From positions 15,195,001 to 15,259,000 of the forward strand of contig OX419758.1 in NCBI GenBank assembly GCA_948567375.1: a DNA stretch of 64,000 nucleotides. The letters are read 5' to 3'. The notes below the pieces were generated by a model. The model did not search any database and was not told the origin of the DNA. It saw only the letters and a program-made list of their open reading frames with translations. The stretch's first letter is position 1. Each line of letters begins with the position of its first letter. Positions 22,983 to 35,690 of the stretch are shown here, piece by piece. The DNA is from Lunularia cruciata (Eukaryota; Streptophyta; Marchantiopsida; Lunulariales; Lunulariaceae). Made by a program: the position numbers and the translations under genes.

Positions 22983-24030
22983 TGACACCTTTCTCTTGCA
23001 GCCAAAGGCAATTGACAATGATCCTTCCTTCTTCTTGGCCAATTGGCTATTTCTTTGAGTTTCTAAGTAAACAAAGGAAAAGGTGTATGTTGGAAAGAGG
23101 TGAGGCATCACATTAGAGAAGTAAGAGCTCCATCAACTGCAAAACTACTCCCACCAAATGTATCACAAAATAGGCCTCCTCTTGGACTTGCACTGTGGTT
23201 GCTTGACTTGCTTTATCATCTTGCTTTGTTGATATTGTTTGGAGAACCACTTTGGCTTCTAGTGGTTCTTGAACCTCTGCCTCAATTTGTACTTCCTTAT
23301 CTCCTTCAATTCTTACCTCTTCTTTTGGCCAAATGTCTTTGCAAACTTTGGGCCAAAGTTTCTTGCTCTTCAGATTCTTATGAGTTCATGGGCTCCTTCC
23401 TCTAAGCCCCCACTTGTTGATTAGAGGTTTTTTGGCTTGGTAGGAAGTCTTTCTTTGCTTCCCAATTCTTCTTCTTCTTTTGCATGTTGGTCCAGGTTTG
23501 TAGCCCATTGAGCATTATTTTATTGCTCTTCTTCCTCTTCTTCAATTGAAAATCCTTGCAAGAATAACACTTCTTTTTCTTCTACGTCTTCGTCTTTATC
23601 TTTTGATTCTTCTTTCAAAGTTGCTTCTTCTTCTTCTTTTCAATGATTTGTGGATTTCTTTTGGGTCTCCTTGTTGGTGTGGAGGTTTTTGCTAAAGTAG
23701 ATTGTTTCTTCTTCTCCTTAGAGGTAGTCACCTTCTTATCTACAAGCACAAACTCTTCAATCTCTACAAATTCCACATCCGCCTCCCAATACTTCTTGAT
23801 CATGGACTTGCTCTCAAAATGTGAGGCAAAGTATCATGCAAAATAGAAGTGGTTGGGCAACTTCTTCCTATCTTCCTTAGTAAGTTCAACCCCATGTAAA
23901 AATGAATCACAAAGGGTGCTATAAGTAAATCCATCATCTTCTTTAAAGTCTTTGTGAAGGTTCTTTGCCTTATAGAAAAACATGTTGGCACAATTCACTA
24001 GTTCCACTCATACATGTAATGGAAAAGACC
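22983..24030 (-). mobile_element. Q7: Q-family fragment
   Basis: Minus-strand remnants at 23991-23615 include FVIHFYMGLNLL, then MIKKYWEADVEFVEIEEFVLVDK and a lysine-rich stretch. KKYWEADVEFVEIEEFVLV is similar to Q5 QKYALVDEEFACIGKFVLVEE, and the HFYMGLNL part is similar to Q1 HFYFGLNL. No element terminus is preserved at either side. Confidence 0.4.
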
Positions 24031-24364
24031 ACTTGGCTATTTATTATGTAAGTTGTTTGTTTGTGTTTGAACAGCTTCATAACCGCTTCCATGACTTAGT
24101 TTCAGGCCAGATTCTAAACTCCAAACTCCCAACCTTCTAGCTGTTGTTCTTCTAACTTTTCTCCACAAAGGTTGCTTTGACTTTGTCCACTTTTTGAAGC
24201 AATTTTAGCATCATGAATGAGATGCTTGATAACTAATGTACTAATATGGACTATGTGGTTTGGTAATTTATTATTCAATTTCTTGGGAAAGATCAGAGCT
24301 TGTAATTTTGTTTAGATTAGATTAGATTAGATTTGAACTTATTTTAATATTACTTTATTTGTAA

Positions 24365-24416
24365 GGACAACCAGAAATTTCTTATGTTAAGGACAACCAG
24401 ACATTTCTTATGTTAA
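24365..24416. repeat. 26-bp tandem duplication
   Basis: GGACAACCAGAAATTTCTTATGTTAA is followed immediately by the same unit with a single A-to-C change. Confidence 0.8.
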
Positions 24417-25246
24417 GGATCTAGTATAAAAAACAAACAAACATGAATACATCAATATTGGTTATAAGGAGGTCAAGGAATAACTACATTTGAGTTTACA
24501 ACAAAACTCTAGTTTCAGTCTATGGATGCCCTCAGAATACTAGTAGATCTCTAGTCTATGATTCATTTTCCAACCTTGGCCCAAAAGTTGAAGCACTCTA
24601 GAGATGACTTGCGGGTGAAATATCAAAAGAACCACAAGCCTTAACATATTATTTAATTGAGATACTATCAAGGCTCAAGGATGGGCTTTGAACCTTTGTT
24701 TTGGAGAGGGACATTAATTTTTCATTCTATTCAACTCGGGAAGAAAGGTAGAGCGGCAGAGCATAACAGCTAATGTTGTTCTTAGGTTTTGACAACTAAG
24801 ATTTACGTATATTTTCAAAAAGAATGTAGCATTTGCAAAAATTTAGTGGCCATGGAGAACTAGGACAGCATGGAAAGATGCAAGAAAATTAACGTAGCTT
24901 TTGCAAAAGTGTATTTCAAGTTAGGTGCAACTACATTGACTACATGATTACATATATAAGTGGTAAAACCTTTCTTTTGGTAAATCAGCCAATTTAGAGG
25001 TTCTAAAGAACCTGCACCAAAGTCCAAGAAGGAAGAGAAACTAGATGATAATAAAACCGACATAGTAGAATTGTGGAGTTTATATTATTTTATTTTCTAC
25101 ATAGCATACATGCATTAGCATTATGTACACAAAAACCCGATATCATTTTGGTTAAATTTCATAAAAAATTAGATTCTCGTATGTATTTCTAATAACTTGA
25201 AGGATATGTTCTTTGTCTAGAACTATAAAGTAATTACTTAAGTATA

Positions 25247-25270
25247 GTATATATATATATATATATATAT
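25247..25270. repeat. TA microsatellite
   Basis: About 12 uninterrupted TA dinucleotides. Confidence 0.9.
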
Positions 25271-27700
25271 TCCCATGCAAATATACTTTTCATTGTCTAG
25301 TGATATAGTTATATATATTATATAACTTAGATGAGATATTTTTATTTATCATTGATTGAAAATCGAAATCATCAGAAAAGCACATTTTCCCGGTCACACT
25401 ACGTAGAGATTTTGAACTGCCGTCAATCTAAAGACCATGACCAAACTAGATGAAATAAGTATGGATTGAGTGATTTTATTGGCTCAAACAGCAAACGATT
25501 TAAATTGGTGTCTATATGTGGTGAGTTATCGTTTTTATATAGCACTTTCGAATATGAATTGTCTTATCAAACCGGAGAATGTGCTTCTCTGATGGTTTTG
25601 ACCAAGATAATCAAAAAAATAATTGGAAGTTAGACGTTTTCTAATATCGGACTGTAGCAATACTAGTGCCACATGCGATACTCACCACGAGGGGAAACGA
25701 GAGGTCATGTTTTCCCCACTAGCACACACAAATTCTACGTTGAAAAGAGAAGGAAGTCACCAGCTTAGCAGTCGGTCAACATTGTACGTGGATATTAGAT
25801 ATATAAACTCTCATAGTCAAGTTCATAATGACTTACGTTTTGTTTGCCACTAAGTTGTCTAAACAGTTACGTCGCCTTTGTTACGTCTTAGATATTTTCT
25901 GAGATAACCAAGCACCTCCAAACAAATGTTCCATATCCCCTCATAGACTTCTACTCGTTAGCAAGGATAACCGTTGAACAATATATAGGTCGTTGTCCAG
26001 CAATATCATGCGTTCTCTATTGGTCGGTGGTATCTTTTCAACTTTACTTCGCATTTTACTTTTCTTAACTTGTGTGCAGAAACTTGCGCATTAGTATCCG
26101 GAAGAATCTAAGGAAAGAAGTATTTTCTTCGAATTGGCGTGTCTAACCCTGGGCTGTTGCAAATGTCAACTGCAGTCTTGTTGCATGCTACATAGGATGA
26201 ATTTATGAGTGAAAATAGCTTGACCACGACGCATGAAATTGGGGCCGAATGCGACTTTTATGATTCTTTTCTGCACGGTCATATGTGAGCCATCGGGACT
26301 TGGAAGTTATCTCCAACCAAAGATGTCCTCCATTAGAATGGAATAAGAAAACTGAAACGAGAAGGATAACGAGAGTGTACTGATGTTACTGAAAACAAAA
26401 TTAATATTATGTGTAATATAAATGTTTGAAATTTGGAAACCATTTGTGTGAGAAATTTTAATTTCAAGTGTCATAACAAATAATTTTTTGTTCTTGAAGG
26501 TGGAAATGTTTATAATGTCTGGTGGTTTGAAAAAATATTTTCTTTTGAGTTTTAATACATTTAATATTTTGCAGCTCCTACCACTTATTGAATCACAGTC
26601 CTCTATATATAACGAGTACATGAAATTTCTTATCATGAACAAACAAGAAATATGTGGATATGAATTGTTTCTGGAAGAAATTGTATTCCAGGCTTCTACT
26701 CTCTTGTCATAAATTATTCGTTCTTGTTACCAAGAAAACAGATTCCAAAATTCCTATGGCTTTCTCACTTCTATCACCAATCGGTTGAGCTTAGCTCCAT
26801 TCATAGGTCTACACGTCCTTTTTCCAGTCATGTAATACGTAAGTCTTCTTAAAGACTCAAAAATAGACTTATAATAAAACTGTATGTAATCAATTTTGTG
26901 TCTTCATATATGCCTTTTAGCCCTACTTTGTTAAGACTACATAAGGTAACTTCACATGAGCAAGGTATAATAGAGCACGAAACACGAAGTTTCAAGCTTT
27001 TAATAAGAATTCTGTTCTACTATGGAATTTCGATTTCAAGTTTGATTTGTAGTGTATGTCTATAGAATATAAGATAATTTAAGTGCATAAATGACTTACA
27101 TCAACTCATCAAGAAATTTTTTTCTTGTGTAAAAATGGATATTAGAATTTTTGAAGATCAATTTATTTATTTTATATTTTATTCTATCTATTATATGCAT
27201 TTATAAGGAACTAATTTACCTTAGTAGATAGGTTACATTGATCATAACGATGATAGTTAGAGACATGCACATGCTCCATATGTACATAATTTATCATTAA
27301 TCCTGATCCTTATTAGCGTCTTGATTATTTATGGATATATCTAAGCCTGGTAACAAATCAAAGTAGTTCATGCTATTATATTATTATCATTGAAGAAAAT
27401 TGAACCAAGTCTTAAAACTGATAAACAAGGGTTTTCTTTTTCTCTTGGCAAAGAGATGGTACATTATTTAGAAGATCGAGGAGTTATCCCACTTAAGCAT
27501 TTTATTGTTGTCTTTTAACAAGAATCATGCTTCAAAGCATTTCAATAAAAGTAAGAAAGTTACAATTCCTTAAATTTCAAGAGATATAGAAACAAACACT
27601 AGTCCAAGTGTAATAAAACATACACATATTGTATTCATGGCAAATAGATTTGAAACCCTATTCAAATCAATATGTCTAAAGATGAAAAAAGCATGTTTAC

Positions 27701-27704
<4 letters not shown>

Positions 27705-27747
<43 letters not shown>
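27705..27747. repeat. TA microsatellite, longest in window
   Basis: About 21 uninterrupted TA dinucleotides, next to ATGCATAA. Confidence 0.92.
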
Positions 27748-27750
<3 letters not shown>

Positions 27751-28281
27751 TAATTCCTATTTCTATCATAAAAGAAGATTAATTTTCTATTTTTCATTTT
27801 AATACACCATGTTCAACACTCTTCAATTGAACTCCAATTAAGATAATTGAAAATCAAACATCTGATCTATTTAACGATAGATAATCTTCTCAAAATGTAC
27901 ATAGTGGACCTTTGCATATGAAAAACATCTTCAAAGACTACAATAATTTGAAGGTATCTCTCGTACAACATTGTGATAGAGTCTTTAACCTTTCTTTTCA
28001 ACTTCTATATGTACTTGCTAACAGCCATCTAATGTTAAAATTACAACAAAAGACAACCCTGTAATTCTTTAAGAAACGTTGCTTTAAATTTAAAATCTTT
28101 TATGAAAAACTACCACAATATATGGCTCGCTACTAAGCATGATTCAATGCAGAATTAGCTTTTAACATGGAACCTTTATCACTATGTTTAACGTACGTAT
28201 TACCATTTGGTCATATGTTATTCCCTCCAAAGACAAGTAGTGGTAGAAGCATATGTTATATGGTGAAAGCATAGGATATGT

Positions 28282-28330
28282 GGTTATACGGTCAAACGTT
28301 CAAACGGTGGTTATACGGTCGAACGGTTTT
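28282..28330. repeat. Short direct repeat of GGTTATACGGTC
   Basis: GGTTATACGGTCAAACG and GGTTATACGGTCGAACGG occur about 30 bases apart, with a related CAAACGGTGG block between. Likely a decayed minisatellite. Confidence 0.6.
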
Positions 28331-28891
28331 AGTTTTGTTATTTTTGCTGATCTTTGACTCAAATAATCAAATAAATATTTAAATATTTGAAATCTCTCCC
28401 TATAGTCTTGCCCCCTTCAGCCAAAGAAAGTAAAAAAAGAACTCCATTGATCATCAAAATGGATTGAGTATGCTTATTTGTATCATTATTTACCATAATA
28501 GATGATAACTAAATTTTGGAAAATGTTCCCTTTTTAACGCTACCAATCCTAAATTTTCTATATTATAGATGAACTCAATTGCCACGATCTCAACAAACTA
28601 GACCAAACATAAAATTTTCATGTTGTTTGTTTAATATGTTGCCCATGTAAACCTACAATTTCAAATCCCGACTTACTTAAAAGGTCTGATATGGATCTCA
28701 AATGTTATTTTTTGAGTCATAAAGATACTAAACCCAAAATATTACATTTGAAAAAAAAAATAATATAAGATTAAGGTTTACTTGTGGGTATGCGGGAATG
28801 GTTGGTGATAAAATAAAGTTTCCTTGTTATAGATTCACATGCCAAATATAAAACACATATCTCATATTTGATCCACATTAGATGAGAAAAT

Positions 28892-28896
<5 letters not shown>

Positions 28897-28924
<28 letters not shown>
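28897..28924. repeat. TA microsatellite
   Basis: About 14 uninterrupted TA dinucleotides. Confidence 0.9.
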
Positions 28925-28927
<3 letters not shown>

Positions 28928-29169
28928 TAGCTTATTAATTTCATGTTTCATTTCAAAGATAAATTCTACAAGATAGAATTTGATACTTTTAGTAAATGAC
29001 TTTTTCACCTTAAAGATAAAAAGTATTTGGTGAAAATTTGAATACAATTTCCTATTTGATGTGTAAATCAAGGGTCAAAACTTTTGACACTGTAGTGATA
29101 GCTGCAATCTGCTTTGTTAGGCAGGAGCAAGTGAGCACATTCACTCTTTGTTTGCCATGTACTATGTAT

Positions 29170-29863
29170 TGTAATACCCTTTGATGCATGTTTGCTCTAT
29201 AGGGATATTAAGTTTGGTATTCCAAGTAGTGGAGAAATATTGTCTATATGGACTTTAGCTAAGCTTCTACATTAGTCATGATTAGCTAGAGTTAATCCTA
29301 GCTAAGATAAATGTGACCCTATTCTAGAGGAAGGGAAAAGAGTGAGCATCACTATATTATCTTCCAAGCATTGACTTGATATTACTTTTAGTTATTTGAC
29401 TTTGAGGAAAGAATTGAGAACTCTTAGGCTCACAAGCCTTGTTGGTGCAAATTTCTCTATAATCCAAGGATAGCCCATGTGAAGGAATCCTTGACTTAGT
29501 TGGTAGGTGAGGATAAGACCACCTATCCATGAGATTATTCTCATGTGCCTGGATATTCATTTAGATTTGTTGACTTTATTTGATTTTTAGCCTAGTAACT
29601 TGAGTTACTCCAATAATTAGTAACTTTGGTGTGTAAATTTTTCATAAGTATATAAGCTAGGGGTGAGCAGGAACTCATCATCCTTTCATTTAAAATTATC
29701 TTTTTTTCATTATGTTCTCTAGTGAGAAATGTATTGAGTCTTGGATGAGTTCTAGCCTTGGAGGAGTGTGATGGAGTTGGGGTTCCTTGCTTTCTTAGTC
29801 CATGGTGCGTTACCTTAATAGAAATCAAAGGTTCATCTCGAGTGAGAGACAGGCCAGCTCACA
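29170..29863 (+). mobile_element. G-IV: G-family solo LTR
   Basis: From TGTAATACCC to CCAGCTCACA; 694 bp and homologous along its length to the 5' LTRs of G-II and G-III. It has the AAGTATATAAGC promoter box (near 29646) and the R/U5 end GAGTGAGAGACAGGCC. No internal region on either side. Flanks TGTAT and CTACA do not match, so the target duplication has decayed or the LTR was left by a rearrangement. Confidence 0.8.
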
Positions 29864-30490
29864 CTACAAAGTTCATGAGTGGTTGGAGGAAGTGATCCAT
29901 GCACTTTTCTTGTGAGGTACTATAAAGAATATTGGGTAAATTTGAAGGAGAAAGCCGTTTTTTTGTATATGAGGGAGTTAAGACATCAATTTATAGGTCC
30001 AAACTTAGAAATGAAGTATCCACTATTGATGAATCAACATGGCAATAGTTCCTAGCCAGGATATTACTTTGGAATTGGCTACGATCCTACTTAACTACAA
30101 CATAATTATCCACTCACCCCTATAAACATGAATATTTCTTACATCATGCACATTGTGTATTATGTGAAATTTTGAGGATTATAGATGCAAGGTCTTGTTG
30201 CTAAGACATAATCATATTCATTAAACTTGTGTATGTGCAATGGCAATTAAATGTGGTGTCAGTCAAGAATCTTTTTTGAAATCCTTCATATTGGAAGGCT
30301 TTTGTAGTACATTCTAAACACCCAATCATACTCCTTGGTTTGATAACTAGACAACCTAGATATGTTTTGTGTTACATTTATAACAAATACATAGTGAAAA
30401 AAGGAAAAATGTGACTATGTACCATGTAGAATACATGAAAGATGGGAAGACTCCATCAAGCCATACAAGGGAGAGACAAAAGAGATAAAA
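29864..30490. other. Unassigned DNA between solo LTR and LINE remnant
   Basis: No domain or repeat was recognised. It may include the 3' untranslated part of the LINE-like element that begins at 30496, but no poly(A) tail was seen. Confidence 0.45.
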
Positions 30491-30495
30491 TGGAG

Positions 30496-32046
30496 CTAGG
30501 CCCCAATAGCATTGATATGAGAAATCTGCCTTATTGCACCTAAGATATCCAAGCTATGCAAGTAGTAAGGTCCACAAACTTTTGGGGCACCCAAAGAAGC
30601 ATCACCTAGTATTATTTCTCTCTTATAGGTTGCACCAACCAATGCTCTTTGTAGATCAATAGACACATGTTGTCTAAAGTATGCTACAAAGTATGAGAGT
30701 GAGAGTGGTACTCCTTGACGTCTAATATGATAAGCTCTCATGCACTCCTTGACAAATGTGCTTGACACACTCCTTGCCAAATGTGTTGAACACCATGTTA
30801 GTCACTCCATATAGCTCCAACAATAAAGGAACAAAGAGGTGACCTCATTGCATACCCCTATACTTGGGGACCTTGGGTATTGCTGCTATTCTTCCCGCCC
30901 ATCCAAGAGGATGAATAATCAATCCCTCCAAAACTAAATCATGCATAAGGTTTGTAACCACAACATCCACTACTATCACTTGATTATCTTAGACCAAGTA
31001 GAAGCCCCCTCTAATACGTGCCATTTGCAAAGAATACAAACTCTTCCTCCAAGCAAGGTATCCATTTTCTTGTACCATAGCAAACACTATATCCTTGATG
31101 GCATCATGGATAGCTATCCTTTTTCCTCCAAAAGGACATTGTGTTATATGGATCATTTTTGCATCTAGTGTAGAACCACACTCACAAATGAGTTACAAAG
31201 ATGCAGACAGGTGGACCAAACCTAGGCAAAACCTCATCACCATAGAGAAGGTGGCTTGTGCAAGTCAGAATGCCCTAATCTATAGTCAAGCTGGGATCCA
31301 AGACCCTCCATCCTTGCTAGAGCAAGAGCTAAGATGTGCTCTAGTGGCCCAAGGAATGGATGAGTCAACTAAGAGAGAATGTAGCATATGTTGACAATGG
31401 CTCCCTCAAGGAAGACTGCAAACCTCTAGTCCAATCTGATGGTAGTGAATCAAAGGATGGAAGGTCTTCCCATGAAAATACCATCTCTCATCTACTACAA
31501 TAATACCTAGAGAGATCCCTCCTCCACCTTGGTCACATATGTCTCCAAAATTGGCCTATCAACAACCACAAAATAGGAAGAAAGTAGGGATGGCACAACA
31601 GCCCAACTACTTAAAAATGCTATAGGTGCCATCTTCTCCATATATAATAGGCTCCTCCATACAAGATTGGTAGAGATGTCTATTTATGTGCCATATCCCT
31701 TGTCATACAATCAAATGTCCCTAGTCCAATGATATCACCGAAGACTCCAATAATCCTCCTATCAAAAATTCTCAAACATGATAGGAAAGTCAAGGAAGGG
31801 AGAACCCTATGGAGAAGGTAAGTCTATCAACGGGCATTACTAGATTAGAGTATACCAAATGCCATCTATAAATCTCCTAGGAGAGGAAGGTCATCCACAT
31901 GGAGAATATGTTCTACAAGGGCAATGTATAAGAAGCATGTGACAAAATCCTTGGATCCTATTGGCATTCCAAGGATAAATAGTCCATCTATAGATGTCGT
32001 ACACCCCTCTAGAAGCTCAAGGTGGGAAGGCCACTTGAAGAGGACC
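30496..32046 (-). pseudogene. LINE-like reverse transcriptase, C-terminal part
   Basis: Fragment 32046-31866 contains LFKWPSHLELLEGCTTSIDG, then LFILGMPIGSKDFVTCFL and LPLLGDL. This fits the region after the polymerase box in non-LTR-type RTs found in plants and algae (usual form VLG.PIG...F). Fragment 30780-30496 has RRQGVPLSLSYFVAYFRQHV, a conserved-looking region further C-terminal. The piece continues across G-II into 41743-43325. Stops and frame shifts are frequent. Confidence 0.6.
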
Positions 32047-32737
32047 TGTAACACCCATTTGTGCATATGTGTGGTATTGTGATATTTAGCTTAGTATTAC
32101 AAGTACTTGAGAGATATTATTTATATAGAGATAAAGGATGGTTCTACATTAGTCATGATTACCTAAATTTAGTTATAGCTAAGATAGAGGGGAAATTACT
32201 TTAGAGGAAATGGAAAAGATGAGCACCAACATTTTGGATTCTAGTGTGTTGACTTGGTATTATTCCTAGGTGTTTGGCTTTGTGGAAAGAGTTGAGAACT
32301 CTTGGGCCCGCAAGCCTTTTTGTTTTGGATTCTTCTATAGTCCAAGAATAGCCCATGTGAAGGAATCCTTAACTTAGTGGTTGGGTCAAGATCAGATCAC
32401 ATGCTAATGGAATATGCCTATGTGAATGGATATTCCTTTATACTTTTTGACTTTACGTGACTTTTAGTCTAGTAACTTGAGTTACTACGGTAATTAGTAA
32501 CTTTGGTGTGTAACTATTTCACAAGTATATAAACAAGGGGTGAGTAGGTACTCATCATCCTTTCATTTGCAACTATTTTTCTCTCATTGAATTCTCTAGT
32601 GAACAATGTCTTGAGTCTTGGAGTGTTAGCCTTGGAGGAGTATGATGGAGTAAGGGTTCCTTGCTTTCTTAGTCCATGGTGCGCTACCATAATAGCCATC
32701 AGAGGTTCATCTTGAGTGAGAGACAGGCCGGCTCACA
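32047..32737 (+). repeat. 5' LTR of G-II
   Basis: 691 bp, TGTAACACCC to GCCGGCTCACA. Contains TATATAAAC at 32526-32533, about 210 bases before its end, as the likely promoter. Confidence 0.9.
32526..32533 (+). promoter_or_regulatory. TATA box of G-II 5' LTR
   Basis: TATATAAA following ACAAG, conserved in G-I, G-III and the solo LTRs. The transcript start would lie about 30 bases downstream. Confidence 0.6.
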
Positions 32738-32741
32738 TTTT

Positions 32742-32760
32742 TGGTTCCATTGCCGGGACC
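32742..32760 (+). promoter_or_regulatory. Primer-binding-like site of G-II
   Basis: TGGTTCCATTGCCGGGACC, five bases after the LTR end. It is identical in G-III and similar in layout to TGGCGCCGTTGCCGGGGA sites of Athila/Tat-type plant elements. It would pair with a tRNA 3' end finishing GGAACCA. Confidence 0.65.
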
Positions 32761-33537
32761 TCTCTAGAAGGCAAGATAATTTTCCGCGTTCAATTCTATG
32801 TTAGGCATAAGAAGGCTATGAGAGTCACTTGGAGAGAACATTAGGAGAGGAGAGAAGTAAACTTATGTTAGAGAACTAAGATCCATTTTTTTACCTTGTA
32901 GTTCATTATGATGTCTTTGAGGTGATTCTATATTTCTTGTATACATGAGAGGATTTGGAGGGATTGTGTGTGATGGATTGCAGATTTTGGGGATTAAGGT
33001 GATTTTGGGCAAAATCTCAAGTTTGAGATCTGGACTTAAAATTTCTATACATAATAGCTTGGGTTATCTTTTATTTATCACACTTGGAATTATTATGATA
33101 GCTATTAGGCACATTGGGCCATAATATTTGAAAGTTGATAGGGTAAACTGCTCCCGTAACTGCATGCTCTCTAGAAAATTGTATAGAGTTTACCATTTCT
33201 TCAATTATTAGTAAATTATTGTAAAAATTTCCAAGAAAATTCAGTATGTTGTATCCTACTTTTTGACACACAACTTAGATGAAGATCATTCTTGAGCAGG
33301 TAGTTATGAGTTTTTGAAGTGAAGGGGGTGGTTTTTGGACCAAATCTGAAATATGTGTGTTGAATAGAAAAGTGTCTAGGCCAAATGGCTTAATGAAAAG
33401 ATCTGAAATTTTGCAGAGAGGGACGTCTTGGAGTTGATATTAAGTGGAAAAAAATTGAGAGGACTTTCACATACCAGTTGAGAGATTTGAGTGAAATTGT
33501 GAGGAAGGATTAATTATGCAGAATTGAGATCTCATGC

Positions 33538-34099
33538 ATGAGGAGTTTGAGAACAACAAAAAGCATGTTTGAGTGTTTAGATTCATCTTGGAAACATGGA
33601 GGGTCATCAAGAGAGAAAATTGAGACAATGAAAGGTTCCTCAAGGTTTGAGGTGATTGTAGGGGTGGATTTGAGGAAAAGAGAGTTTACAATAGAATTTG
33701 AAGAGAGTGTTGAGAGGATCCAAAAACCTACACCACTTGGAGGAAAGAGTGAGTCTAAGTGCTTTCTATGTGGAGAGAAGGGACATAAGGCAATTTCATG
33801 TCCATTGACCTTTGAGAGCAAGAGATTCAGGGAAAGGAGAGGTCCCTAAACCTTTGGGTTTGCATGTTGGACCTTCTTCACCAAGATTGGGAGGGAGAAG
33901 ATTTAAGACCAAGGAGTTGTGTGAGGTTTGTGGAGTGGAAGGACTTCCAAAAGGACATGAGTATAGTGGAGTAAAAGCACTTTTGGAGACTTTGATGAAG
34001 GATCTTGGAGAGAGTCTTAGTACAGCAACAGAAATACTACCACCTTCATCAGCTAGTTCTCAAGTTAGTGATGGAGATAATCTTTCAACTTATGGATAA
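33538..34099 (+). pseudogene. Extra CCHC reading frame upstream of gag, G-II copy
   Basis: Starts MRSLRTTKSMFECLDSSW and carries a standard retroviral-type zinc knuckle, CFLCGEKGHKAISC (near 33760-33800), then after a one-base frame change near 33840 a second cysteine/histidine motif CEVCGVEGLPKGHEY. The intact form would be roughly 185 residues. It is separate from gag, which begins at 34307 and has its own knuckle. In G-III the same frame is readable with a different single-base break, so breaks are independent. Role unknown; RNA or DNA binding is inferred from the zinc motifs. Confidence 0.65.
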
Positions 34100-34306
34100 A
34101 CTATCCATGGGAGTTAGATTAATATGCACTCTAGGATTTGATGTTGCTATAGAAATCTTGGAGCAACCTAAAAATTTTGTGTTCCCTAGAGTGGATTATT
34201 CTCAGATGGTGTTAGTCATGTATATACTCTATTAGTTATAGAGTGAGAGAAAAGAAAAAGGAAAGGAAAAAAAATTGAGAGAAAAGAAAGATAGTGAGGG
34301 GTTAAG

Positions 34307-35690
34307 ATGGGGAAACTTATGGTTTTCTTTGGCAAGGATGGAGAAGATGGGGAGGCCTTTTTGAGAGACTTCAAGAGAGCTTGCATAGGAAACAATGAGA
34401 GGAGGAAGAATAAGTGAGCCTCATTATTACCAGATTTCTTTGAGGATGCAACACTTACATGGTATGAGTCAAAATACCAAAAGAGAGAGAGGAGAGATAG
34501 GAAAGAAGAGTCCTGGAAGAGTTTGACTTCAGCACTCATTGAAAGCTTTCTTCCAAATGAGAGTTTTGAGAGATTAATGAGTGAGGTTAATTTTCTCAAA
34601 CAAGGAGATGGAGAGAAAGTGAAAGTCTATATGGAAAGAGTGGAAAAGTTAGAGTCTTGATTTTTCATAGTGTTGAGGAAGGGTGGGGATGATGTGGAGA
34701 CTACTATGATTAGGATAGAGGCCATGCTCACCAAGAATTTTGTGGGAGGGTTGAGACCACAAATAAGAAGCAAGGTGAGATATGAGAAACCTTCTTCCAA
34801 GGTTGAAGCTATCAAGATTACAATTCGTATGGAGGAGAGTTTGGAAGGGGATGAGAGTGATTTGGTGGTGAAGAAGGTTGTGAGTCCTCCTCAAGGCTAA
34901 AATTATGGTGGAACTTTTAATACTTTGGTGGCAAAGGTTGCATCACAAGTAGTATTTGCTCTAGTTCTTGCACCTCTACCAAAGGATCCACTTCAAACCA
35001 TCACAAAACAACTTGTAGATCTCAAGATCAATGTGGTGCAATTATGGGAGAAGAGGGAGGTGGATCAGAATGTAGGGAGAGTGCCTAGGAGTTATGGAAA
35101 CTATCCGTATAGAGGAGGCCAACCAACCAACAATTTCAATGATAGAAATTGTTTTGGTTGTGGAGGAAGAGGCCATATCCAAAGGAATTGCCCAAATTCC
35201 ACTTACCATGGAAGAAGGGGTTATGAGGGAGCCAATAGAGGGAAAGAGGGAGGTAGTGAAACCCAAGTGGCTCCTAATCCAAACAAAGGCAAGGGGATAG
35301 CATCCATAGATGTGGTTGAGAGCAAGTATGAGAAGGGAGAGTGCTTAAATTCGAAGGGTTTTAATTTGGAGCTTTTGGCACAAGAGAAGAAGAGAGCTCG
35401 TTTTGCAGAGGATGTTCACTCTTCTCAAGGATTAACTCCAAGCAAGGATACTCCTATGTTTACTAGGAGCACTCGCACATTAATAACAAAGACTCCAAGG
35501 AAGAAGTCGTGGATAGAGGATTTCTTGATCTCAAAGCAACAATGGAACTACAATGTGTTGGAAGATGTTGGTAGTCACAAGGCTAACATCATAGTGGGCC
35601 AATTGATTGCTTTGAACCCTACCTTGAGAAAGGAGCTAAGAGGTGGTTTGAGTTCTACAAGAAGCAAGAGGAAGAAGAAGGCAAATGCTC
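34307..35690 (+). pseudogene. Gag of G-II
   Basis: Starts at ATG 34307 (MGKLMVFFGKDGED). A helical gag domain follows (LIESFLPNESFERLMSEVNF), then a CCHC knuckle CFGCGGRGHIQRNC (35150-35191), then a basic Lys/Arg/Ser linker with KKANAPIS. All parts are in one frame with internal stops TGA 34415, TGA 34658 and TAA 34898. From 34901 the frame is open into protease. The start is supported by G-III, which has the same ATG with a one-base deletion after it. Confidence 0.8.

Larger units (their letters stand above)
24031..29169. other. AT-rich, TE-poor island without recognisable gene
   Basis: About 5.1 kb in which I recognise no transposon protein, LTR or host gene. Open frames are short, and the only long-looking one (27570-27797, minus) is an Ile-Tyr repeat from a TA microsatellite. 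Composition varies: 25380-26300 is more mixed in base content than the surrounding AT-rich parts. It could be low-copy intergenic DNA or unrecognisably old repeats. Confidence 0.5.

Noticed and set aside
27570-27797. Minus-strand frame of 75 codons with an Ile-Tyr repeat
   Set aside because: It is the translation of the TA microsatellite at 27705-27747; its flanks have no similarity to a protein.
24031-29169. A host gene in the AT-rich island
   Set aside because: I looked for long frames, paired splice-like signals and known domains; nothing rose above chance.
35042-35266. Minus-strand frames opposite gag in G-II and G-III (also 58471-58695)
   Set aside because: They recur only because the sense strand is conserved gag; no independent motif or start context.
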